From Altererythrobacter sp. CAU 1644 (GTDB lineage: Bacteria > Pseudomonadota > Alphaproteobacteria > Sphingomonadales > Sphingomonadaceae), in the NCBI RefSeq assembly GCF_029623755.1, contig NZ_CP121106.1, positions 3,042,352 through 3,106,351 on the forward strand: a DNA stretch of 64,000 nucleotides, read 5' to 3'. The translations under genes were made by a program, and so were the position numbers. This document shows, one piece after another, positions 39,052 to 46,348 of the stretch. Below the pieces are notes generated by a model. It saw only the letters and a list, made by a program, of their open reading frames with translations. It searched no databases and was not told the origin of the DNA. Every line of letters starts with the position of its first letter. The stretch's first letter is position 1.

Positions 39052-39450
39052 TCAACAGCCTCCCTCGGGCTGTCCGGCCCATTGTTGCAGCCCATCGGCA
39101 ATCGCGTAATATCCGCCCTTCTCGGCGGTAAAGATGTGCCCGGGCACGGCGAGGCCATCGGTATCGTCGAGGCTTCCGGCCACGACGCTGATCGTCGCCG
39201 ATTCCGGCTGACGCCAGAACAGCGGACTGCCGCAGCGCGCGCAGCGCCCCATTTCCGACGTGCCGGAGTGTTTGAACCAGCGGATCTCGCCATGCGCATC
39301 GAGGTCGTCCTTGCCGGTGCGGCAAGCGGCCATGAAATGACCGGTCACACGGCGGCACTGGCGGCAGTGGCAGTACCAGATATCGCGCAGGCCTTCGGCG
39401 CGGTACGTCACGCTACCGCACAGACACTGCCCGGTCCGCAGGTCAGCCAC
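39052..39450 (-). CDS. GFA-family (CENP-V/Gfa fold) zinc protein
   Basis: A 132-residue protein with the Gfa zinc pattern: QCLCGSVTY, YCHCRQCRR and CARCGSPLF supply cysteine ligands. The GTG at 39450 (MADLRTGQC) is chosen since it opens the fold; the frame extends to 39564 inside the upstream gene without meaning. It overlaps the methyl-THF:corrinoid methyltransferase gene by eight bases and ends seven bases before the activase. The family name comes from glutathione-dependent formaldehyde activation, a role disputed for many members. In this operon a formaldehyde- or one-carbon-related role is an attractive but unproven inference. Confidence 0.82.
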   Translation of the reverse strand: MADLRTGQCLCGSVTYRAEGLRDIWYCHCRQCRRVTGHFMAACRTGKDDLDAHGEIRWFKHSGTSEMGRCARCGSPLFWRQPESATISVVAGSLDDTDGLAVPGHIFTAEKGGYYAIADGLQQWAGQPEGGC

Positions 39451-40348
39451 GACGCCTGCGACTGCCGCGACGCCCGCCGCGGCCCTCGCCTTCACCCTCT
39501 GGTGCAGGCTCGCGGTAAGTACGGATCCAGTTGGCGCAGTTGGGGTCGTTGCCGTTGAGCACATCCGCCGCCTTGATCGCCGGGACCAGCCCCTCGTGCA
39601 GCGGGTTGAGGATCGCGCTGGTCATCCCTGCGCATTGCAGCATGGGGAGAAACGAATTGTTGATTGCGTGGCGGTTGGGCAGGCCAAAGCCGATGTTCGA
39701 CGCGCCGCAGGTGGTGTTGACGCCCAGTTCCTCGCGCAGGCGACGAACGAGGCGAAAGACGTCGCGCCCGGCGGAATTGATCGCGCCGATCGGCATGACC
39801 AGCGGGTCGACCACCACGTCTTGCGGCTTGATCCCGTGATCCTGTGCACGCTCGACGATGAGCTTGGCGATCTTGAAACGTTCGTCCGGATCTTCCGAAA
39901 TGCCCGTCTCGTCGTTCGAAATGGCGACGACGGCGGCATCGTATTTCTTCACCAGCGGCAGGACCCGCTCCATCACCTCGCTCTCGGCGGTGGTGGAGTT
40001 GACCAAAGCGCGGCCCTGATAGACCGACAGGCCCGATTCCAGCGCCTCGATGATCGAGCTATCGATGCACAGCGGAACGTCGGTCACTGATTGCACCAGC
40101 TGGACCACTTCGGCGAGGATCTTCGGCTCGTCCGCCAGCGGGATGCCGGCGTTGACGTCGAGCATCTGCGCGCCCGCCTCGACCTGCGCCAGCGCATCGG
40201 CCTGCACCCGCGAATAATCGCCTTCCTTCATTTCGGCGGCGAGCAGCTTGCGCCCGGTCGGGTTGATGCGCTCGCCGATCATGACGAAAGGCTGGTCGAA
40301 GCCAATAATGACTTCCTTGGTGGCGGAACTGAGTACGGTTCGTGACAT
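39443..40348 (-). CDS. Methyl-THF:corrinoid methyltransferase (pterin-binding, MtgA/MtvA-like)
   Basis: A 301-residue TIM-barrel of the dihydropteroate synthase/MeTr family. IGERINPTGRKLLA near residues 24-37, MLDVNAGIP and CIDSSIIEALE are the pterin-binding strands; ASNIGFGLPNRHAINNSF is typical of MeTr and of MetH's folate domain. The ATG at 40348 is preferred; an extension to 40411 overlaps metF. Predicted to move the methyl group from methyl-corrinoid to THF. It ends in a basic Gly/Arg tail (GRGGRRGSRRRRG) absent from the core family. Fourteen bases downstream of metF. Confidence 0.9.
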   Translation of the reverse strand: MSRTVLSSATKEVIIGFDQPFVMIGERINPTGRKLLAAEMKEGDYSRVQADALAQVEAGAQMLDVNAGIPLADEPKILAEVVQLVQSVTDVPLCIDSSIIEALESGLSVYQGRALVNSTTAESEVMERVLPLVKKYDAAVVAISNDETGISEDPDERFKIAKLIVERAQDHGIKPQDVVVDPLVMPIGAINSAGRDVFRLVRRLREELGVNTTCGASNIGFGLPNRHAINNSFLPMLQCAGMTSAILNPLHEGLVPAIKAADVLNGNDPNCANWIRTYREPAPEGEGEGRGGRRGSRRRRG

Positions 40349-40361
40349 GCGGGCGTGGTCC

Positions 40362-41417
40362 TTATCCTTGAGCCGCCTGGAATTGGTGTTCGATACTTGC
40401 GTGGAGCGCATCCTCGGCGCGCGCGAGGCCCCATGGCTTGCGGTCGCCGAGCACGCCGGAGCGGGTGACGATCTCGCCCACGAATTGCTCCTGCTTGTAG
40501 GCCATCAGGTGAATGCCGCTGATCCCCTCGACCTCGGCCAACTGCTGCATCAGCTCGATCGCGATGGCGCGGCCTTCTTCCTTTGGCTTCTCGGCCTGTT
40601 CGAGGCGTCGAACGACCCCGTCCGGGATATGCACGCCGGGAATGGCGGTGCGCAGCCACATCGCGGTCTTGGCACTGGCCAGCACGCCCACGCCCATCAG
40701 GACGAAGCACCGCTCGGTCAGCCCCATGTCGACCGCGCGCTTCATGAAGTCGCGCGCCATCTCGAGGTCGAAGCAATATTGCGACTGGACGAATTGCGCG
40801 CCGGCCGCGACCTTCTTGGCGAACTGATCGACCCGGTTGTGAATCGGTGGAGCAAAGGGGTTGATCGAGGCGCCAAGGAGCAGGCGCGGGCCTTCATCGA
40901 GTTTGCGGCCTGACAGGAACTGCCCCTCGTCGCGCAAGGTGCGGATCGTCTGAAGCAGCGATACGCTGTCGAGATCGAACACCGGCTTGGCCTCAGGATG
41001 ATCGCCCACGCTTACGTCGTCGCCCGACAGGCACAGCACCGAACATACGCCCAGCGCGGCGGCGCCGAGCACGTCGCCCTGCATGGCGATACGATTGCGG
41101 TCGCGGCACGACATCTGGATGATCGGCGAATAACCGACCCTCGTCAGCAGCGCGCAAACGCCCAGGCTCGACATGTGACAATTGGCGCCCGAGCCGTCGG
41201 TCGCGTTGATCGCGTCGACATAGCCGTCGAACAGTGCGGCGCGGTTGAGCACCTCGTCGGGGTCGGCGCTGTCGGGCGGCGCGATTTCGGTAGTAACGGC
41301 GAAGTGGCCTGCACGCAGCACCCGCTCGAAGCGGCCGTGCGAGCTGTGCCCGTCGCGCATCGGCAGCGGATCGCCAGGATTGGCACCGAACTCGTCGAAG
41401 GCGAACTCGTCAGTCAT
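40362..41417 (-). CDS. metF: Methylenetetrahydrofolate reductase (MetF, MetVF type)
   Basis: A 351-residue MTHFR-family flavoprotein. FAVTTEIAPPDSADPDEVL is the N-terminal active-site strand with its Glu, followed by INATDGSGANCHMS, PIIQMSCRDRNR and VLCLSGDDVSVGDHPEAKPV. Its start overlaps the end of metV by eight bases, matching MetVF pairs of acetogens and other anaerobes. Here it probably oxidises methyl-THF to methylene-THF, passing methyl groups from betaine demethylation toward FolD. A conventional methionine-synthesis role is less likely given the operon. Confidence 0.92.
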   Translation of the reverse strand: MTDEFAFDEFGANPGDPLPMRDGHSSHGRFERVLRAGHFAVTTEIAPPDSADPDEVLNRAALFDGYVDAINATDGSGANCHMSSLGVCALLTRVGYSPIIQMSCRDRNRIAMQGDVLGAAALGVCSVLCLSGDDVSVGDHPEAKPVFDLDSVSLLQTIRTLRDEGQFLSGRKLDEGPRLLLGASINPFAPPIHNRVDQFAKKVAAGAQFVQSQYCFDLEMARDFMKRAVDMGLTERCFVLMGVGVLASAKTAMWLRTAIPGVHIPDGVVRRLEQAEKPKEEGRAIAIELMQQLAEVEGISGIHLMAYKQEQFVGEIVTRSGVLGDRKPWGLARAEDALHASIEHQFQAAQG

Positions 41418-41853
41418 CGCGCGCGAGTCTTAGCCACGAGGATTTGCCCTTGTTGCGCTGGTCGACGGCGAACTGGACCTCGTGGATCGCCGCGCTGCCT
41501 TCGCGCATGCGGCTCGCGCCGTCCCAAGCGGCGTGCCAGACACAGCGCATCTCGGGCTTGACCTCGCACATGCCGTTCTCGCGCACCCCGCCGCAAGGCC
41601 CGTTGCGGATCGTCTTGGGACAGTTCATGGGGCAGGACATGCCGGTGCTCGACAGCACGCAATTGCCACACATCTTGCAGTCGAAGAATAACTCCTTGCC
41701 GGCCCGCTCGACCGCAGTGATCGGGCGGTCGAGGCTGCGACCAAAGACCTTGGTCACGCCGCGCAGCAGCGAGACGATTGCCGGGTTGATCGTGAGGTAG
41801 GCGCGCTCGAGCCCGCGCGAGTGGCGCACCGACCAGAGGCGGACGCTATACAT
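41410..41853 (-). CDS. metV: MTHFR C-terminal-domain protein, Cys-rich (MetV-like)
   Basis: A 147-residue protein with eight cysteines in a compact region (C59, C62, C65, C74, C78, C87, C96, C104; KMCGNCVLSSTGMSCPMNCP and NGPCGGV), the pattern of MTHFR_C/MetV proteins, which are expected to hold metal or Fe-S centres and partner with MetF. The ATG at 41853 overlaps the DUF1638 gene by eight bases; the longer frame to 41919 lies inside it. The pairing suggests MetF receives or gives electrons through MetV rather than directly to NAD(P). Confidence 0.88.
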   Translation of the reverse strand: MYSVRLWSVRHSRGLERAYLTINPAIVSLLRGVTKVFGRSLDRPITAVERAGKELFFDCKMCGNCVLSSTGMSCPMNCPKTIRNGPCGGVRENGMCEVKPEMRCVWHAAWDGASRMREGSAAIHEVQFAVDQRNKGKSSWLRLARDD

Positions 41854-42580
41854 GGGCCTGCGCCCCGGGAGCGACCGACATGGCAGCGATGGCGGAGGCG
41901 AGGTCGCCATAGCCGACATCGCGGAACACGTAGTTCAGCCCAAGCCGCTGGGCCGCTTCTTGCGCCTTGATGCGCAGCAGCGGCGTGTCGGTTTGCGCGA
42001 GATAGACGAGGTCGCGATAATTGCCGAACAAGCTCTCGAGCATTTCAGGATGGCGGTCGAGCGCAAGCCCCTGCCAGATCAGCCGATCGAAATGCTTCAC
42101 CAGGAAATCGGTGACGAAGAAACTGCCTACTTCAGCATCGGTGATCTCCTCGAAGACCGGGCTGGTGGCGTAAAACTCATAGCAGTGCGCGTGCGGCAGT
42201 CTCTCGGCATCGTGGCGCTCGAGCACGGCATCGAGGGCGCCGCCGGTCCCACAGTCGCCGTACCCGATCAGCACCTGCGAATACTTCTCGCGGTGGTCCG
42301 CGAGATACTCGTCGACGCGCGGCGCGATCTGCGCCGGGCGATTGTGCAGTTCGGCTGGGAGGCAATGGAGGACCAGCGCGTCCTCGCCGATCCCCAACTG
42401 CTTGCGCAGTGCGATGATCTCGTTAGCGAGTGCACCGCAGGCCAGGATCAGTGCCGGGCCATCGGGATTTCGCTTGGTGGTCGCCAGGCTCGCCCCGACA
42501 GCACCCGCCTCGCCCTGCGGCTTGGCGCGTCGTGCCAGTCGCGACTGCCGTCCGCCCGACCGGCGAGCGGCGCTGCCCAT
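41846..42580 (-). CDS. DUF1638-family protein
   Basis: A 244-residue protein matching the DUF1638 pattern: ALILACGALANEIIAL at the start of the fold, LHCLPAELHNRPAQIAPRVD, and YGDCGTGGALDAVLE. The conserved Cys in ACGAL, LHCLP and GDCGTGG could bind a metal. The family commonly accompanies corrinoid methyltransferases, but no activity has been established that I know of. The start ATG overlaps the corrinoid-protein stop (TGATG), so production is coupled. About 40 N-terminal residues are Arg/Gly/Ala-rich (RRSGGRQSRLARRA) and probably disordered. Confidence 0.85.
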   Translation of the reverse strand: MGSAARRSGGRQSRLARRAKPQGEAGAVGASLATTKRNPDGPALILACGALANEIIALRKQLGIGEDALVLHCLPAELHNRPAQIAPRVDEYLADHREKYSQVLIGYGDCGTGGALDAVLERHDAERLPHAHCYEFYATSPVFEEITDAEVGSFFVTDFLVKHFDRLIWQGLALDRHPEMLESLFGNYRDLVYLAQTDTPLLRIKAQEAAQRLGLNYVFRDVGYGDLASAIAAMSVAPGAQAHV

Positions 42581-43266
42581 CAGCGGTTCTGCCCGACCAG
42601 TGCGCGGGCGAGCTCTGCGCTCATCGCCGCGTCGCGACCGTATTGCGTGGCCCCGATCGCATCAGCGAATTCCTGGTTGAGCGGCGCGCCGCCGACCATC
42701 ACCGGCAGTTCTTTCATGATCCCGCGCTTGTCGAGCTCTTCGATCACCACGCCCATGTAGGGCATGGTGGTGGTGAGCAGCGCCGACATGCCGAGGATCG
42801 CGGGCTGGTGCTCGTCGATCGCGGCGAGGTAATTCTCGACCGGGTTGTTGATGCCGAGGTCGATCACTTCGAACCCGGCGCCTTCGAGCATCATGCCGAC
42901 GAGGTTCTTGCCGATGTCGTGGATGTCTCCCTTGACCGTGCCGATGACATATTTGCCGAGGCTCGCCTTGTTGTCGCTGGCGGCGAGGATCGGGCGCAGC
43001 AGTTCCATGCCCGACTTCATCGCGCCCGCGCATTGCAGCACTTCGGGCACGAACAGGATGCCATCGCGGAAGTCGATCCCGACAATCCGCATCCCTTCGA
43101 CGAGTGCCTCGCTCAACACCTGGTTGGCATCCCACCCGCGTTCGAGCAGAATCTGCGTACCTTCATGGACCTCGTCGGCCAAGCCGTCGTAAAGGTCGTC
43201 CTTCATCTGTTCGACGAGATCTTCATCGTTCAGATCGCGCAGGATGATGTCTTCTTCGTCACTCAT
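42580..43266 (-). CDS. Cobalamin-binding corrinoid protein (MttC/MtgC-like)
   Basis: A 228-residue methyl-carrier protein. Helical cap domain about 10-95, then the Rossmann B12-binding domain with GDIHDIGKNLVG: D114, H116 and G119 form the DxHxxG motif, H116 being the expected lower cobalt ligand. SALLTTTMPYM and VMVGGAPLNQEFADAIGA follow. Of two in-frame ATGs, 43275 abuts the GAGAGG ribosome site, while 43266 lies nine bases after it; the latter is chosen. First gene of the eight-gene operon. It shuttles methyl groups from the MttB homologue to the MeTr homologue. Confidence 0.93.
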   Translation of the reverse strand: MSDEEDIILRDLNDEDLVEQMKDDLYDGLADEVHEGTQILLERGWDANQVLSEALVEGMRIVGIDFRDGILFVPEVLQCAGAMKSGMELLRPILAASDNKASLGKYVIGTVKGDIHDIGKNLVGMMLEGAGFEVIDLGINNPVENYLAAIDEHQPAILGMSALLTTTMPYMGVVIEELDKRGIMKELPVMVGGAPLNQEFADAIGATQYGRDAAMSAELARALVGQNR

Positions 43267-43375
43267 TGGCCGCATCCTCTCCTGAGCGACCGGGACGGCA
43301 CTGCGCCGCCCGGGAATCCCCCTGTCCCGGGAGTGCTGGGAAAATGAGACCGAGCGCCGAATCTGTCTATTCCGG

Positions 43376-43404
43376 ATGCGACATCGGATGCTACAAATGC
43401 GACA
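43376..43404. promoter_or_regulatory. 21-bp-spaced direct repeats between regulator and corrinoid operon
   Basis: ATGCGACA occurs at 43376-43383 and 43397-43404 in the divergent intergenic region. A 21-base period places both on one helix face, as for AraC-family half-sites. Candidate site for the adjacent GlxA/AraC regulator. Confidence 0.5.
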
Positions 43405-43454
43405 CTTCAGTCATGCAATCTGCATGGGCTGACAGGGGGCGACCGGAGGGGAGA

Positions 43455-44483
43455 ATGGCGAACGCGGCACCTGCAGCGAACGGCGCAAACGGCGTCGCCA
43501 CGGCGGCACCGAAAAACTTCACATTCCTGCTCGTACCGGAGTTCTCGATGATCGCATTTACAGCGGCTATCGAGCCGTTGCGCGCGGCCAACCGTGTGTC
43601 GGGAAAGACACTCTATTCGTGGAACGTCGCTACGCTCGACGGCAATGACGTGATGGCCAGCAACGGCGTGCGGGTGATGGCCGACCGCAAACTTGTCGAC
43701 ATCGCTGCAGGCGGAATCCTGTTGCTCTGTGCGGGGCTTTCACCGCTCGCCCATGCGCGGCCCGATTTGCTCGCCGCGATGCGGCTGCAAGCCCGGCGCT
43801 GCGAAGCGCTGGGCGGCGTGTGCACCGGTAGTATCATCCTCGCCAAGGCCGGCCTGCTCGACGGCTATCGCTGTACCGTCCATTGGGAAGACCTGGTCAG
43901 CTTCTCCGAAAACTTCCCCGAGCTGGAAATCACCTCACGGCTCTACGAGATCGACCGCGACCGGATCACCTGTTCGGGCGGAACCGCCCCGCTCGACATG
44001 ATGATCCACTTCATCGCGCTCGACCATGGGCGCGAGCTGGCGACCGGAGTTGCCGAGCTGATGGTCCATCACTTCGCGCGTGAGGCGCACGAACCGCAGC
44101 GGCTCTCGATCCTCGAGCGCACAGGAGTGCGCCATCCCAAACTGCTCCAGGCCATCGCGCTGATGGAGGAGGCGATCGAACTGCCAGTGTCGGTCGACCA
44201 GATCGCGGATGGTGCCGGATTGTCCCCGCGGCAGATGGAGCGGCTGTTCCGGATGCATTTCCAGAAGACGCCTTCTCGCTATTATCTCGGCCTGCGCCTC
44301 GCCCGCGCGCGCCACCTGCTGGGGCATACCGCGCTGCCGGTGGTGCAGGTTGCGCTGGCGACCGGTTTCGCTTCGCCAGCGCACTTTACCAAGTGCTACC
44401 GCGAGGCCTTCGGAAATACGCCGAGCGCCGAACGGCAATCGCCGGTCAAGGCACGGCTGCCGCTTAGCGAAGAGACAAGCTAG
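43455..44483 (+). CDS. GlxA-family AraC regulator (GbdR-like)
   Basis: A 342-residue activator. An N-terminal DJ-1/PfpI-like amidotransferase domain (TFLLVPEFSMIAF; GGVCTGSIILAKAGLL) is followed by two AraC helix-turn-helix motifs (VSVDQIADGAGLSPRQMERLF; LPVVQVALATGFASPAHFTKCY). The same architecture is seen in GbdR, CdhR and SouR, which sense betaine, carnitine or sarcosine in Pseudomonas. The ATG at 43455 has GGAGGGGAG upstream; a frame extending to 43266 overlaps the other promoter and is rejected. It diverges from the corrinoid operon and probably activates betaine catabolism. The effector is inferred. Confidence 0.9.
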   Translation: MANAAPAANGANGVATAAPKNFTFLLVPEFSMIAFTAAIEPLRAANRVSGKTLYSWNVATLDGNDVMASNGVRVMADRKLVDIAAGGILLLCAGLSPLAHARPDLLAAMRLQARRCEALGGVCTGSIILAKAGLLDGYRCTVHWEDLVSFSENFPELEITSRLYEIDRDRITCSGGTAPLDMMIHFIALDHGRELATGVAELMVHHFAREAHEPQRLSILERTGVRHPKLLQAIALMEEAIELPVSVDQIADGAGLSPRQMERLFRMHFQKTPSRYYLGLRLARARHLLGHTALPVVQVALATGFASPAHFTKCYREAFGNTPSAERQSPVKARLPLSEETS

Positions 44484-45706
44484 TCTGTGCTCCGCGGATC
44501 GAATTCGAACACTGCCGGCGTGGTCGGGCGCGCCACCACGAAATCTTCCTGCTCGGCCGCAGGCACGTTGCGGCGCCGGATGGTGCGATAGATGCCGAAC
44601 AGGACCAAGGCGGCATGCATGGCGCCAGTGTAGCCGAACAATGCGGACGGTCCGAATGAGGTCATGATCCATGGCGACACCAGCGGCCCAGCCACCGAAC
44701 CGAGGCCATAGACGAGCAGCAGGCCGCCACTGACGGCGACGAAATCCTCCGGCTCCGCATGATCGTTGGCATGTGCGGCGGCTAGGCCGAAGATCGCCAT
44801 GGCAAACACGCCATAGGCTGCCGCCCCGGCCAGCATGGCGTATTCCGACAGCGCACCCGTCGCCATCAGCACCGCTCCCGCGATCGCCGCCCCCAGCGCC
44901 GCGAGGATCAAGATCAGCCGACGGTCGACCACGTCTGACATCAGGCCGAGCGGGTATTGCGCGGCCGCACCGGCAAGGATCGCCGCGCTCATGAAGCTGG
45001 CGACCATCGCCGCGCCATACCCCATCTGCTGGACGTAGATTGGCCCGATCGACCAGAAGGCGCCATTGGTCAGCCCGACAGCGAAACAGCCCGCCACTGC
45101 CAGCGGCGAGACCGACCACAACCGCCTGAGGTTGAGCTTCGCCTCCCGCGGCGGTGACGGATGCTCGATCCGGGTCAGCGCGACCGGCACGATGGCCAGC
45201 GCGATGAGCACGGCGACGAGCGAGAACAGGACGAAACCGGCTGGATCGGCAAGCAACAGCAGATATTGCCCCACCGTCATCGCGGCGAAGTCGATGATCC
45301 GGTAGATCGCCAGTACCTGCCCGCGGTTGGCGTTGGTCGAGCGTTCGTTGATCCAGCTTTCGATCAGCATGTAGAGACCGGCGAAACTGAAGCCGACGAC
45401 GACCCGCAAACCTGTCCAGAGCCAGGTCGAGGGTTCGATCGCGAAAATCAGGCTGGAGGCAGCCGCAATGGCGGCGAGCGCGGCGAAGACCCGGATGTGG
45501 CCGACCCGGCGAACCATCTCCGGCGTCATCAGGCAGCCGAGGATGAAGCCGGCGTAGTAACCCGCCATGACCACGCCGATCGCCTGCAGCGGGAAGCCTT
45601 CGATATTGGCGCGGATCGACACCAAAGTATTTTGCAGCGCGCCGCCAGCCAGCAGAATCGCCGAGGAAGCGAACAGCGAGCCCAGAGCGAGAAATATGCG
45701 GACCAT
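44480..45706 (-). CDS. MFS transporter (YcaD/UMF-like)
   Basis: A 408-residue, 12-helix major facilitator protein. VVVGFSFAGLYMLIESWINE and the charged loop after helix 2 (PEMVRRVGHIRVF) resemble the YcaD subgroup. GTG 45709 directly precedes ATG 45706; the latter has AAAGG six bases upstream and is used. It lies 42 bases after the TmpB-like gene on the same strand, so it may carry the phosphonate or a product, but the direction and substrate cannot be told from sequence. Its end overlaps the convergent regulator gene by four bases. Confidence 0.85.
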   Translation of the reverse strand: MVRIFLALGSLFASSAILLAGGALQNTLVSIRANIEGFPLQAIGVVMAGYYAGFILGCLMTPEMVRRVGHIRVFAALAAIAAASSLIFAIEPSTWLWTGLRVVVGFSFAGLYMLIESWINERSTNANRGQVLAIYRIIDFAAMTVGQYLLLLADPAGFVLFSLVAVLIALAIVPVALTRIEHPSPPREAKLNLRRLWSVSPLAVAGCFAVGLTNGAFWSIGPIYVQQMGYGAAMVASFMSAAILAGAAAQYPLGLMSDVVDRRLILILAALGAAIAGAVLMATGALSEYAMLAGAAAYGVFAMAIFGLAAAHANDHAEPEDFVAVSGGLLLVYGLGSVAGPLVSPWIMTSFGPSALFGYTGAMHAALVLFGIYRTIRRRNVPAAEQEDFVVARPTTPAVFEFDPRSTD

Positions 45707-45748
45707 CACATACCTTTCGGCAGCGCTTCGGCGGCCCGGCGGCCGCGA

Positions 45749-46348
45749 TCAGGCAAACTGCGTCACAAAACCCGGTCGCAGATAGGCCTCGTCCCATGCC
45801 GGTCGCAAGAACACCTGTTCGAGTTCCGGCGCAAAACTCTCCGGATCATCGCTGGCATAGGCGGGATCGAAACTGGTCTGATCCCACGCCTCGCAGAAAT
45901 GAACCGTCGCCGCGTAGTGCGGATTGGCGCGATATTTCTCGCGCGCGTCAGGATCGAGCCCGACCTTGTCGCCGTAATATTTGAACTGGAAGATGCCGTG
46001 GTGACGCACCGCCCAGGTGCATTCCTCGCGCACATAGGGGGCGATGATCGAAGCGGCGAGCGTGTCGTGGTTCTGCGGTGCAAGCTCGTCACCCAGATCA
46101 TGCAGCAGCGCGGCGACCACCCAGTCGGCATCCGCCCCTTCCCGCCGTGCGCGGGTGGCGGTCTGGAGCGAGTGCTCAAGGCGCGAGACCTGGTAGCCCG
46201 ACAGCCCTTCCCCCATAGCGCGCAGCCGCTCCATCAGCCGTCGGGGCAGATCCGCCTTATAAGCAGCCTCATGCTCCTCGATCAGCGCGTAATCTTCGCG
46301 CGTGCCTGCATCCATGCGGGTGAAAGAGACCTTGTCCGTCGCGCTCAT
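45749..46348 (-). CDS. tmpB: HD-domain mixed-valent di-iron oxygenase, TmpB/PhnZ-like
   Basis: A 199-residue HD-domain protein of PhnZ size. Probable iron ligands: H59 (RLEHSLQ), H83-D84 (LLHDLGD), H94 (QNHD), H118 (VRHHGIF) and D156 (EAWDQ). These match the PhnZ/TmpB H...HD...H...H...D order. Its ATG overlaps the end of the TmpA-like gene (ATGA). Known TmpB cleaves the hydroxylated phosphonate (R)-1-hydroxy-2-(trimethylammonio)ethylphosphonate to glycine betaine and phosphate. The call rests on motif order plus the paired dioxygenase and the surrounding betaine genes. An unrelated HD phosphohydrolase is the main alternative. Confidence 0.82.
   Translation of the reverse strand: MSATDKVSFTRMDAGTREDYALIEEHEAAYKADLPRRLMERLRAMGEGLSGYQVSRLEHSLQTATRARREGADADWVVAALLHDLGDELAPQNHDTLAASIIAPYVREECTWAVRHHGIFQFKYYGDKVGLDPDAREKYRANPHYAATVHFCEAWDQTSFDPAYASDDPESFAPELEQVFLRPAWDEAYLRPGFVTQFA

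Noticed and set aside
43267..43454. Cobalamin riboswitch ahead of the corrinoid operon
   Set aside because: Only 188 bases are available and no B12-box-like segment is visible; the repeats look like regulator sites instead.
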